Shown one piece after another: positions 15,852 through 21,510 of a stretch of DNA of 25,264 bases. This DNA is from a virus: positions 1-25,264 of IMG/VR virus record IMGVR_UViG_3300049893_001348; one strand, written 5' to 3'. The position numbers and the translations under genes are program-made. The notes under the pieces were generated by a model that saw only the letters and a program-made list of their open reading frames with translations, made no database searches and was not told where the DNA came from. The first letter of the stretch is position 1; the number at the start of each line of letters is the position of its first letter.

Positions 15852-16475
15852 TCACCACGGAATGTCGTCATTAAACGGCTCGCCCGCATTGACAGGCTCT
15901 TTGCTGTCGCCGGGCGCGAGGCCGGGATCGTGCTGAATGCGTTTCTCGATCTTCTCCTTGAGCCAGCCGGGCAGCGCGTCGAACGCCGCCGCGTCGGGTG
16001 CGGTGAGATCGTAGAACAGCGAGGCGTTCGCCTGCTGGAACGCCGCCTGCATTCCCTTCGGCACCGGCGTGGCGGCCGTCACGTTGGCGTATGTCTTGCC
16101 GTCGCGCTCGGTGTGCGTGATGTTGAGCAGGCACTTCTGTCCGAGCAGTTTCTTGAAGTCGAAGTCGGCGGCCTGCGCGTCGGTGAACTGCGCGCCGCGC
16201 CAGCTCTCGACGAACTTGCGCAAGTTGGCCTTGCCGGACATGGACGCCGTGAACGTGCGCCCGATACTCATCGGGCCGTCCACCTCCACGCCGTCCTTGC
16301 TGTACTTCACGCGCTCCTGCGGCAGCTCGAAGCGCAGGTAGACCTGGTGCTTGGGCTCCGGATACATGCGCGAGCCGGGTTGTAGCCCGAGATCGACGAC
16401 CGCGTTGCAGATCGCCAGGTGATTGCCGGCGGGTGCAACCTCAAAATCACCGCCGCCTTTCGCTGGGAATTTCAT
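15852..16475 (-). CDS. Single-stranded DNA-binding protein (phage type)
   Basis: A 207-residue protein beginning MKFPAKGGGDFEVAPAGNHLAICNAVVDLG, with QVYLRFELPQERV, SIGRTFTASMSGKANLRKFVESWRG and LLGQKCLLNITHTERDGKTYANVTAATPVPKG, an OB-fold-like pattern seen in phage proteins next to recombination nucleases. The last residues, EPFNDDIPW, are an acidic hydrophobic tip like the D-D-D-I-P-F tail of bacterial SSB, through which SSB binds partners. The chosen ATG (16475) has an AGGAGA ribosome site. The frame stays open far upstream into the pentamer array, but that extension is low-complexity and unlikely to be translated. It covers DNA made single-stranded by the exonuclease. Confidence 0.72.
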   Translation of the reverse strand: MKFPAKGGGDFEVAPAGNHLAICNAVVDLGLQPGSRMYPEPKHQVYLRFELPQERVKYSKDGVEVDGPMSIGRTFTASMSGKANLRKFVESWRGAQFTDAQAADFDFKKLLGQKCLLNITHTERDGKTYANVTAATPVPKGMQAAFQQANASLFYDLTAPDAAAFDALPGWLKEKIEKRIQHDPGLAPGDSKEPVNAGEPFNDDIPW

Positions 16476-16507
16476 TCGTTGGTTCTCCTGTTCGTTGTGA
16501 TGGTGTC

Positions 16508-17098
16508 CATGCCTGCCATTCCACTCCTCTTCGCGCCCATCCGGTCCAGTCCAGTCCGCTCCTGCCAGTCCTCTCCTGTACACTCCGTTCCGGTCCGCGC
16601 CATTCCTGTCCTCTCCTTTCCATTCCTGCCGTTCCCTTCCCGTCCATTCCACTACTTGCCGATCCGATCCGCTCCGCTCCTGCCACTCCGCTCCGCTCCG
16701 CTCCAGTCCGTTCCGGGCCCCGCCGTTCCTGTCCCTTCCTTTCCTGCCGTTCCGTTCCCGTCCGCTCCATTCCGCTCCGCTCCGTTCCGCTCCGGACCTG
16801 TCCCTTCCTGCCAGTCCTCTCCGGTCCACTCCTTTCCGGTCCAATCCTTTCCGGTCCAATCCTGCCGTTCCCTTCCTGTCCGCTCCTCCCCTGTCCCGTC
16901 CAAACCGTTCCGCCCAGGCCGTTCCTGCCGCTCCCCTCCGCTCCTCTCCGCTCCGCTCCAGACCTCTCCTCTCCTGCCATTCCTGTCCCGTCCCATCCTC
17001 CCCTGTCCGCTCCAGGCCTATCCTTCCCGCCCATTCCTGCCTATCCACTCCGCTCCGGTCCGCGTCGTTCCCATCCCATCCCTTCCTGCCATGCCAAC
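16508..17098 (-). repeat. Degenerate GGANN pentamer array with GGCA spacers (~0.6 kb, non-coding)
   Basis: On the leftward (mRNA-like) strand GG recurs every five bases for nearly 600 bases. Over a hundred units are mostly GGANN (GGAGC, GGAAC, GGACA, GGAAT, GGACC and similar). About a dozen four-base GGCA units interrupt the series, usually every 9-12 pentamers, giving an irregular 45-65 base higher-order period. Some local copies are near-exact, such as a 15-base unit GGATTGGACCGGAAA repeated in tandem near 16840-16870. Because the period is not a multiple of three and lacks most stop trinucleotides, several frames on both strands stay open and none looks like a protein. The array fills the gap between the 259-residue gene and ssb. 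Confidence 0.9.
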
Positions 17099-17103
17099 AG
17101 ACA

Positions 17104-17123
17104 CGCCGGGCCGAAGCCCGGCG
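17104..17123 (-). terminator. Stable C(UUCG)G hairpin after the 17136-17915 gene
   Basis: On the leftward strand, CGCCGGGC, loop TTCG, GCCCGGCG form a perfect 8-bp stem closed by the extra-stable cUUCGg tetraloop, 12 bases after the stop codon of the 259-residue gene and just before the pentamer array. Only a weak T-rich stretch (TGTCTGTTGG) follows, so it may be a partial terminator or an RNA processing and stability element that separates that gene from ssb. Confidence 0.55.
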
Positions 17124-17135
17124 CGCTGATCTCTC

Positions 17136-17915
17136 TCAGGCCACGCGCAACTTGCGCGCCGGCTTTTTCTCCTGCGGCTCATCGAGCGAAGCGCGCCACG
17201 CCTCGACATCGGGCAGGCGCGGCTCGAGCTGCTTGCCCGTCAGCCAGCCGGCGCATCGCTTGGCTTCCGCTGCGTTCGCCACGGCGAAGCCACCGTACTG
17301 CCCGTCCTTTTCCATGCGCCACTCGCACAGCCCGACCGCAAAGCCCGCCGTGTTGAGCAGGTTGATGATCTGCTCGGGCGACATGACGTTGCGGTTGTGC
17401 TCGACACGGATCTTCATGCACCACGGGAAAAACTCTGCCCGATAGCGCAGGTCTGCCGTGCCCATGCCGACGCGCACGCTGTCCTCGCGCATCCGGGGCG
17501 GCTCAGGCGTGCCGATCCGCACGAGGTCAGTCGGCGACATGATGTCGCAGAAGGCGCCCGTCGAGGTGCCGCGCTCGCCGATCACACGGAACGCCTGCCG
17601 GGCAGCGACCTTGGTCACGCCGCTGATGCTGGTGCAGGCAGTCACCATCGCGTTCTTTACGCCCACGGCGGGGATGCCGAAGTGGCCGTCATCGGTGCGG
17701 TAGAGGCTATTGAGGAAGTCCTCGATGGGGTCCTTAGCCTCCTTGGCGCCGACCGGGATCTTCATCTGCTTCGCCAGCATTTCCCGCTTCGCCTTCTGCG
17801 ACCAGGCGTGAACGATCAGCGGCGTGGTGCCGACGATCATCACGTCGATGGTGTTCAGCACCAGCGGGGCGAGGTTGATCTGCATCGTATTGCTTGTCGT
17901 TTTTGCGGTTGCCAT
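17136..17915 (-). CDS. Conserved phage protein, candidate single-strand annealing protein
   Basis: A 259-residue protein of a type I have seen in phage recombination regions but cannot name. Visible features: VMIVGTTPLIVHAWSQKAK at residues 25-43, a DPIEDFLNSLYRTDDGHFGIPAVGVKNAM stretch at 62-90, ARQAFRVIGERG at 105-116, and a basic C-terminus (EKKPARKLRVA). It shares an operon with an SSB and a PD-(D/E)XK exonuclease, the set that normally includes a RecT/Erf/Red-beta annealing protein, and no other candidate is present. The TPLIVH and IPAVGVKNA segments also faintly recall the hydrophobic and glycine-loop motifs of RAMP proteins; this is weak. The ATG has a GGAG ribosome site. The function is an inference from context. 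Confidence 0.6.
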   Translation of the reverse strand: MATAKTTSNTMQINLAPLVLNTIDVMIVGTTPLIVHAWSQKAKREMLAKQMKIPVGAKEAKDPIEDFLNSLYRTDDGHFGIPAVGVKNAMVTACTSISGVTKVAARQAFRVIGERGTSTGAFCDIMSPTDLVRIGTPEPPRMREDSVRVGMGTADLRYRAEFFPWCMKIRVEHNRNVMSPEQIINLLNTAGFAVGLCEWRMEKDGQYGGFAVANAAEAKRCAGWLTGKQLEPRLPDVEAWRASLDEPQEKKPARKLRVA

Positions 17916-17960
17916 TGGTTATAATCTCCGTTGAGTGATGTTGATACTTCAGGCCGCTTG

Positions 17961-18410
17961 TCAGGCGGCCTTCTTTTTCCGCGCACTGGCCCGCACCTTT
18001 GCCGCTGCCTCGAACACGGCAGCCAGCTCGGTCAGGGTCCGGTACTTGGATTCGTAGTACGCCAGCTCGGCGAGCGCGTCCTCCAGCATCTGCGCCCGCA
18101 GTGCCGCCGTGGATAGCACGTCGGACACGCGCCGGTAGCCGCCCCCGTGCTTGCGCTCGCTGCGCAGGCTGACGATGGCACGGCTGCGCACCGGCTTGTC
18201 GTCGATCATGGTGATTTCCCAATACTGGCAGAGCAGTATGCGGGCCTCGCTTTCGAGGTTCTTCTGCCAGCCCTTCACCTTGTCCCAGGTGAATGCGCTG
18301 TGCAGCGGGCTGCGTGAATTACGGGCAGCACTGATGACATGAGTCGCGTTGATGCGCTTGCCGTGCTTTTCGAACAGCGCATCGATAGCGGCCTTTTGAT
18401 TGACGTTCAC
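17961..18410 (-). CDS. Conserved phage early protein, unknown
   Basis: A 149-residue protein with start GTG 18410 (GGGAGGG ribosome site, directly after the previous stop). The segment AARNSRSPLHSAFTWD..KGWQKNLESEARILLC is a recurrent phage motif (S.SPLH..F.WD....) found in early regions, of unknown function. The rest is helical (LRAQMLEDALAELAYYESKYRTL) with a Lys/Ala-rich basic tail (KVRASARKKKAA) that could bind nucleic acid. It is encoded upstream of the candidate annealing protein in the same operon, with 45 bases between. Confidence 0.6.
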   Translation of the reverse strand: MNVNQKAAIDALFEKHGKRINATHVISAARNSRSPLHSAFTWDKVKGWQKNLESEARILLCQYWEITMIDDKPVRSRAIVSLRSERKHGGGYRRVSDVLSTAALRAQMLEDALAELAYYESKYRTLTELAAVFEAAAKVRASARKKKAA

Positions 18411-18548
18411 TTATATCCCTCCCATTGCATACAACAATCCGAGAATGACAGCCGTCGCCCACGCGCTCCCAATCGCGAACCAGCGGCCCTCGATGTCTGG
18501 ACGCGGGCGTGGGCGGGGCTTGAAGTCCTGGCGGCTGTACGTCGTCAC
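18411..18548 (-). CDS. Small single-span membrane protein
   Basis: A 45-residue protein, start GTG 18548 overlapping the upstream stop (GTGA). It has an N-terminal polar, Arg/Pro-rich part (SRQDFKPRPRPRPDIEGRW) and a C-terminal hydrophobic helix (AIGSAWATAVILGLLYAMGGI). The next gene starts right after its TAA. The topology suggests an inner-membrane peptide. I cannot assign a function; superinfection or host-membrane roles are typical for such genes but not shown. Confidence 0.55.
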   Translation of the reverse strand: MTTYSRQDFKPRPRPRPDIEGRWFAIGSAWATAVILGLLYAMGGI

Positions 18549-18907
18549 AGCGCCTTGCCCTTGATCACGCGCAGGTACGTGCTTTCGCCCTGCTGGCGGA
18601 TCGCCTGGTAGGGACCGCACACACCATCGTCCTCGTCGAGCAGCAGCGCAACGTCCGGCTCCACGGCAGCACGGGGAGGCGCTGCCGGGGCCGGCTTCTT
18701 GTTGGCCGTGCTGCCCGCGTAGGTGGTTTCGGGTTGCGGCGTGCAGGCAGCGCGGATCTTGCGTTCGGCCGTGAGCAGCAGCTCGTAGCGGGTGCGGGCT
18801 TCGGCCTTCAAGTCAACACGGGACTCGTGCAGGTAGTTGTCGCGGGCGGCGAGCGCCGCGTCGATCAACAGGCACGACACCTCGATCTGCTCTTCTTTTG
18901 TCAGCAT
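18545..18907 (-). CDS. Early protein, unknown
   Basis: A 120-residue protein from ATG 18907, preceded by AGAGGAGCG. The N-terminal half is helical (MLTKEEQIEVSCLLIDAALAARDNYLHES...EARTRYELLLTAERKIRAA), then an Ala/Pro/Lys-rich linker (NKKPAPAAPPRAAVEPD) and an acidic C-terminal part (LLLDEDDGVCGPYQAIRQQGESTYLRVIKG). No family recognised. It overlaps the zinc-ribbon gene at its start and ends in GTGA with the small membrane protein. A longer frame to 18958 is less likely because the internal ATG has the ribosome site. Confidence 0.55.
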   Translation of the reverse strand: MLTKEEQIEVSCLLIDAALAARDNYLHESRVDLKAEARTRYELLLTAERKIRAACTPQPETTYAGSTANKKPAPAAPPRAAVEPDVALLLDEDDGVCGPYQAIRQQGESTYLRVIKGKAL

Positions 18908-19080
18908 GGCTCGCGCTCCTCTGACGTGGGAAATTCGATCTCCCGGCATTCCCGGCACAGCCCGCCGCGCGTCAGCACCAGGCGCTGGCAGGACTCGCAG
19001 CGGATCTCCTCGTCGTCCTCGGCGAGCGTCGGGTCATTGGGGACGATCTCGTCGGTGATGTGGCAGGGCATGCGGTTCAC
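18901..19080 (-). CDS. Small zinc-ribbon protein
   Basis: A 59-residue protein. Its start GTG 19080 overlaps the stop of the upstream gene (GTGA), and its stop overlaps the next ATG by seven bases, so it fills the gap exactly. It has an acidic N-terminal part and two cysteine pairs, C28-E-S-C31 and C42-R-E-C45, separated by ten residues (QRLVLTRGGL), a classic zinc-ribbon spacing. Phage zinc ribbons of this size often bind host transcription or replication proteins or nucleic acid. The frame choice is supported by coupling on both sides and by the paired cysteines. Confidence 0.65.
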   Translation of the reverse strand: MNRMPCHITDEIVPNDPTLAEDDEEIRCESCQRLVLTRGGLCRECREIEFPTSEEREPC

Positions 19081-19337
19081 GGGCGGCCCTCCGCCTTGGC
19101 GATGGCGTCCTCGAGCGCGTCCACGTCGTTCTCGTCGAGCGTCACGATGATCTGCCCGCCGTTAACGTGATCGCCCCACAGGTTCGGCAGCGAGGCGCGG
19201 ATCGCGCGGGCGACAGCCAGCAGCTCGTCGCGCTCGGCGCGCAGGCGCTCGACTTCCGCCTGGCGGGCGTCGTACCCGGCTCGCATGGACTCCATGTGGG
19301 AGCGCGCGAATTCGGTGATCAGGTCTGCGTCGTTCAT
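19077..19337 (-). CDS. Small coiled-coil protein, first gene of leftward operon
   Basis: An 86-residue, mostly helical protein: MNDADLITEFARSHMESMRAGYDARQAEVERLRAERDELLAVARAIRASL, a heptad-rich coiled coil, then GGQIIVTLDENDVDALEDAIAKAEGR. The ATG has an AGGAG ribosome site 8 bases upstream, and the promoter at 19391-19418 lies about 50 bases before it. Proteins of this look (coiled coil plus short alpha/beta end) are frequent in phage early regions without known function. It is coupled by GTGA to the zinc-ribbon gene. Confidence 0.65.
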   Translation of the reverse strand: MNDADLITEFARSHMESMRAGYDARQAEVERLRAERDELLAVARAIRASLPNLWGDHVNGGQIIVTLDENDVDALEDAIAKAEGRP

Positions 19338-19390
19338 TGTCGTCTCCTGTTCGTTTCGGTTCGTGGGTGCCGGCGTCCGGCATGGGTGCT

Positions 19391-19418
19391 AGAATAAACA
19401 TTCTGTTTGCATTGTCAA
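19391..19418 (-). promoter_or_regulatory. Leftward early promoter
   Basis: Reading leftward, a perfect -35 TTGACA (19418-19413), a 16-base spacer and a -10 TATTCT (19396-19391; four of six consensus bases) lie upstream of the first leftward gene. This is the only good sigma-70-like pair I found in the window. It would drive the whole recombination operon down to about 14226. The spacer holds an inverted repeat, so repression by the adjacent Cro-like protein is likely. Confidence 0.6.
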
Positions 19419-19421
19419 CAA
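19391..19421. promoter_or_regulatory. Cluster of inverted repeats, probable operators
   Basis: Three overlapping or adjacent inverted repeats lie in 31 bases: AGAAT-AAAC-ATTCT (19391-19404), AAACA-TTC-TGTTT (19396-19408) and TTGT-CA-ACAA (19412-19421). The stretch is AT-rich in a GC-rich genome and overlaps the -35, spacer and -10 of the leftward promoter. On the rightward strand TAGAAT (19390-19395) could serve as a -10 for the Cro-like gene. The layout fits an operator region controlling divergent early transcription. Confidence 0.5.
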
Positions 19422-19442
19422 AAAGTTTATAGGATGCGACCT

Positions 19443-19673
19443 ATGCCAACCACTAGCCCCGTTCTACGCGCCCTCGCCTGTCGCCCGCCTTCGGCCATTG
19501 CGGCCGCACTGGGCGTCAGTCGCCAGGTGGTGAGCAACTGGCGCTCGCGGCTCACCGTGCCGGCACAGTACGTGCAGGCGCTCTCGATCCTGTCCGGCGT
19601 GCCGCCCCATGAGCTGCGGCCGGACGTGTTTTCGCCGCCTAGCGGCAAGAAATCTGCCAAGAGGAAAGCATGA
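19443..19673 (+). CDS. Cro/YdaS-like helix-turn-helix regulator
   Basis: A 76-residue DNA-binding protein. The core PPSAIAAALGVSRQVVSNWRSRLTVPAQYVQALSILSGVPPHELRPDVF matches the YdaS/Cro-type family, with helix-turn-helix at about residues 16-35 and the conserved P.HELRPD ending. The tail is basic (SGKKSAKRKA). ATG 19443 is chosen because an AGGA ribosome site lies 8 bases upstream; ATG 19434 in the same frame overlaps that site. It is divergent from the recombination operon, with the operator cluster between, so it probably represses one or both early promoters. No CI-like partner is seen in the window. Confidence 0.75.
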   Translation: MPTTSPVLRALACRPPSAIAAALGVSRQVVSNWRSRLTVPAQYVQALSILSGVPPHELRPDVFSPPSGKKSAKRKA

Positions 19674-19975
19674 CGACCACAATCGCCCGCCAGCATCGCG
19701 CCAGAGGCGCCTGTAATCGCCTGTGGGGCGACTTCTGGCCGCCCCGCTACCTGACAGAGGGTCAGGCGAGCGCGAGTAAAGCGGCCGAGCTGCCGCCTTG
19801 GTATTGTGCGGCGCAAAATAAATCCCATCTCCACCCCGCCGGCAAACGGGGTTACGTGCGCACCCCGGTAGACCCGGATCGATGCGTGGTGCTGGCGCCG
19901 TGGGTTGACTTTCGGGGGCCGGCACTCCGGTCGGGCATCATCACAACCATCAGGAGGGCGTGGCGTGGCAGGTAG
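19670..19975 (+). CDS. Early protein, unknown
   Basis: A 101-residue protein beginning in an ATGA overlap with the regulator stop, with a GAGGAAAGC ribosome site. It is Arg- and Trp-rich: ARQHRARGACNRLWGDFWPPRYLTEGQ, then LPPWYCAAQNKSHLHPAGKRGYVRTPVDPDRC. The composition is unusual and I recognise no family. Its last bases overlap the ribosome site and start of the next gene (GTG 19965). It probably is real because of the coupled start; I cannot assign a function. Confidence 0.5.
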   Translation: MTTTIARQHRARGACNRLWGDFWPPRYLTEGQASASKAAELPPWYCAAQNKSHLHPAGKRGYVRTPVDPDRCVVLAPWVDFRGPALRSGIITTIRRAWRGR

Positions 19976-20576
19976 GCCCTATGGCAACAGCTTGACCGTT
20001 GATGTAAACGCCAAAGGCGTATTAGACGTTGATGTTGTCAAGGGCTGTACGGCAGGGATCGCGGCACACGGCAGCAAGGGGTGCTACCAGGCATGTTATG
20101 CGGCCAGCATAGCGTTATTTCGTGGAATTGATTTTTCTCGCGCTGTCGTGCGCCACGTCCATACGAAAGCACAGGCCGCACTCATAGAGCGCGCAGTCAA
20201 GTCGTCGCCGTATGGATTTTTCCGCATCGGCACAATGGGCGATCCATGTCATGCGTGGGAAGAGACTGTGCGCACTGTTGAGTGGCTGGCACCGTACGCT
20301 ATACCAGTCATTTTTGTCGTCATGACCGGCGACAGCAGAGATAAAAACGGTGCGTATTATTGTTCGGAAGCCGAGACCGAGTTGTTCATGCGCGACCAGG
20401 GTCTTAGCGTGTACAACAGAATTGTCTATCTGGAATCTGAATTCACTCGGCTTGCACACGCAAAAAGAACCTTGAATACGAGAAAATTTCCCAAACGAGA
20501 GCAAAAAATTATTGTTGCCTACAAAGGGAAAATTAAAAACATCGACAAAGAATTTCAAAAAATTGGCCGCTTATAA
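19965..20576 (+). CDS. Cysteine-motif protein, possible radical-SAM-related or GP88-like
   Basis: A 203-residue protein from GTG 19965 (AGGAGG ribosome site 7 bases upstream). The N-terminal half has K-G-C28-T-A-G-I-A...G-C40-Y-Q-A-C44-Y-A-A-S-I-A, then F.RIGTMGDP-C-HAWE (residues 87-99) and an IPVIFVVMTGD strand. The motif CY..CYA with a following GDP..AWE strand resembles environmental and phage proteins related to GP88 or to unusual radical-SAM barrels. However, the cysteine spacing (C-x11-C-x3-C) is not the standard radical-SAM CxxxCxxC. The C-terminal part is Lys-rich (KFPKREQKIIVAYKGKIKN). The gene is clearly more AT-rich than its surroundings, particularly after 20330, which points to recent acquisition. 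Confidence 0.55.
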   Translation: MAGRPYGNSLTVDVNAKGVLDVDVVKGCTAGIAAHGSKGCYQACYAASIALFRGIDFSRAVVRHVHTKAQAALIERAVKSSPYGFFRIGTMGDPCHAWEETVRTVEWLAPYAIPVIFVVMTGDSRDKNGAYYCSEAETELFMRDQGLSVYNRIVYLESEFTRLAHAKRTLNTRKFPKREQKIIVAYKGKIKNIDKEFQKIGRL

Positions 20577-20577
20577 G

Positions 20578-20778
20578 ATGTACACCACTGTGGATATCTT
20601 CCCGACCTACAAGGGCAAGCCACGGCGCTGGCACAAGACCGTCACGCCGGAAATGGCACGGGCTATACAGGACACCCATCGTACCGAGCGGTTGCGCTAT
20701 CGCGAGCTGGCCGAACGCTACGGCGTATCCGTGGCAACCGTGCATCGGATGGTGTCGCTGCGGTGGCCGCAGCCATGA
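20578..20778 (+). CDS. Small helix-turn-helix protein
   Basis: A 66-residue protein: MYTTVDIFPTYKGKPRRWHKTVTPEMARAIQDTHRTERLRYRELAERYGVSVATVHRMVSLRWPQP. Residues 41-61 (YRELAERYGVSVATVHRMVS) form a canonical resolvase/sigma-type helix-turn-helix. The GC content returns to the phage norm here after the AT-rich gene upstream. The ATG follows the previous stop by one base. It ends in an ATGA overlap with the next gene. A DNA-binding regulator of the right early operon is the likely role. Confidence 0.65.
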   Translation: MYTTVDIFPTYKGKPRRWHKTVTPEMARAIQDTHRTERLRYRELAERYGVSVATVHRMVSLRWPQP

Positions 20779-21122
20779 CGCCGCACCAGTTCGACCTGCT
20801 CGCCGACACGCCCCGCGCCCGCACCAGCGACCCGGCAACGAGTCACACCGCCGCCAGGCGCATCAAAGACAGCGGGACGCTCGGCCGGCAACAGCGTGCC
20901 GTGCTGGCGCTTGTGCAGGCCTGGCCGGGCCACACGTCGGGCGAGCTGGCGATGAAGTACGCCGTGCAGGACATGAGCACACGCGGCTGGCAGCACTACC
21001 GCCCGATGGTCGCCCGCCGCCTGCCTGAGCTGGAACCCGTGCATGTGCGCAAGGGTGCGGCCAGGACGTGTGCGATCACGGGGTCAAGTTGTGTGACGTG
21101 GTGGCCGAGACAGGCCCCATAA
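20775..21122 (+). CDS. Winged-helix-like phage protein
   Basis: A 115-residue protein whose ATG 20775 overlaps the preceding stop (ATGA). The motif T-S-D-P-A-T-S-H-T-A-A-R-R-I, followed by GTLGRQQRAVLALVQAWPGHTSGELAMKY, is a recurrent phage pattern (DP.TS..AA..I ... Q...L..V...PG.T..EL) in which the second part forms a winged helix-turn-helix. The rest is basic (RRLPELEPVHVRKGAAR). Such proteins occur in early regions of many proteobacterial phages without assigned function. A probable terminator hairpin follows 7 bases after its stop. Confidence 0.6.
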   Translation: MTPHQFDLLADTPRARTSDPATSHTAARRIKDSGTLGRQQRAVLALVQAWPGHTSGELAMKYAVQDMSTRGWQHYRPMVARRLPELEPVHVRKGAARTCAITGSSCVTWWPRQAP

Positions 21123-21510
21123 AGCCAAAACCCCCTGTCCTGGCGGAACCGGGGGTCTTGACTGGAATGCCATTGCGGCATTACCTTGTGCTTGCTTACG
21201 GCACGGATATCATTGTGCATACCTGCACCAGTCTCCGCAACCATAAGCCTGCTGCAAGCAGTCATATGCGGTCGCCAAGGGGTGCCGTCTTGCAGGAAAG
21301 CGCCTGAGGCACTGGCCGGGAAGAAACCAACCGATAAACGCTCGCTGAACCCTTTGTAAGGCGAAGACCGCCGGGGAGCCGACTGGTCCACGTTACGGAC
21401 GAGCGTAATAGCCAGATCGTTCACGCCACCGACCCCGCCATCGAGCGGCAGTCTCCACGCCCAAGCGGGAGGGGAGGCAACGGTTTATTGTGTTCAGGAG
21501 TGTTTACAAC
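21123..21510 (+). ncRNA. Gene-free structured stretch, candidate RNA element or leader of the replication gene operon
   Basis: There are 388 bases without a convincing gene in an otherwise gapless early region. Inverted repeats in order: ACCCCC/GGGGGT (21130-21156); AATGCC-attgc-GGCATT (21166-21182); GGTGCC with GGCACT (21281-21313) enclosing CAGG-aaagcg-CCTG; and a nested element at 21381-21418 with CGACTGG paired to CCAG-a-TCG and inner TTACG-gacgag-CGTAA, itself enclosed by CGGGG (21372-21376) and CCCCG (21433-21437). GTGCCGT (21282-21288) is also fully complementary to ACGGCAC (21198-21204), an alternative to the local stem. Candidate frames here (21068-21307 forward, 20996-21424 reverse) lack family patterns. 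It could be a small RNA, a long leader, or a replication origin. Confidence 0.45.
21130..21156. terminator. Terminator-like hairpin
   Basis: A perfect 6-bp stem, ACCCCC (21130-21135) with GGGGGT (21151-21156), lies just after the stop at 21122. It is preceded by AAAA and followed by TCTTG; on the other strand TTTT follows the stem. It could end early rightward transcripts or form the first helix of the structured region that follows. Confidence 0.4.

Noticed and set aside
16508-17098. CRISPR array
   Set aside because: There are no repeat-spacer units of 25-40 bases and no Cas genes; the periodicity is 5 bases.
16419-17356. Long Ser/Pro/Arg-rich open frames on both strands across 16419-17356, and the N-terminal extension of the ssb frame to 17048
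   Set aside because: They are produced by the stop-poor pentamer array, with five-residue periodicity in every frame and no ribosome site; ssb has its own ATG and strong ribosome site at 16475.
20996-21424. Reverse-strand 142-codon frame and forward 79-codon frame (21068-21307) in the structured stretch
   Set aside because: Composition not protein-like, no coupled start or clear ribosome site, no family pattern, and they overlap inverted repeats. A small chance remains that one is real.
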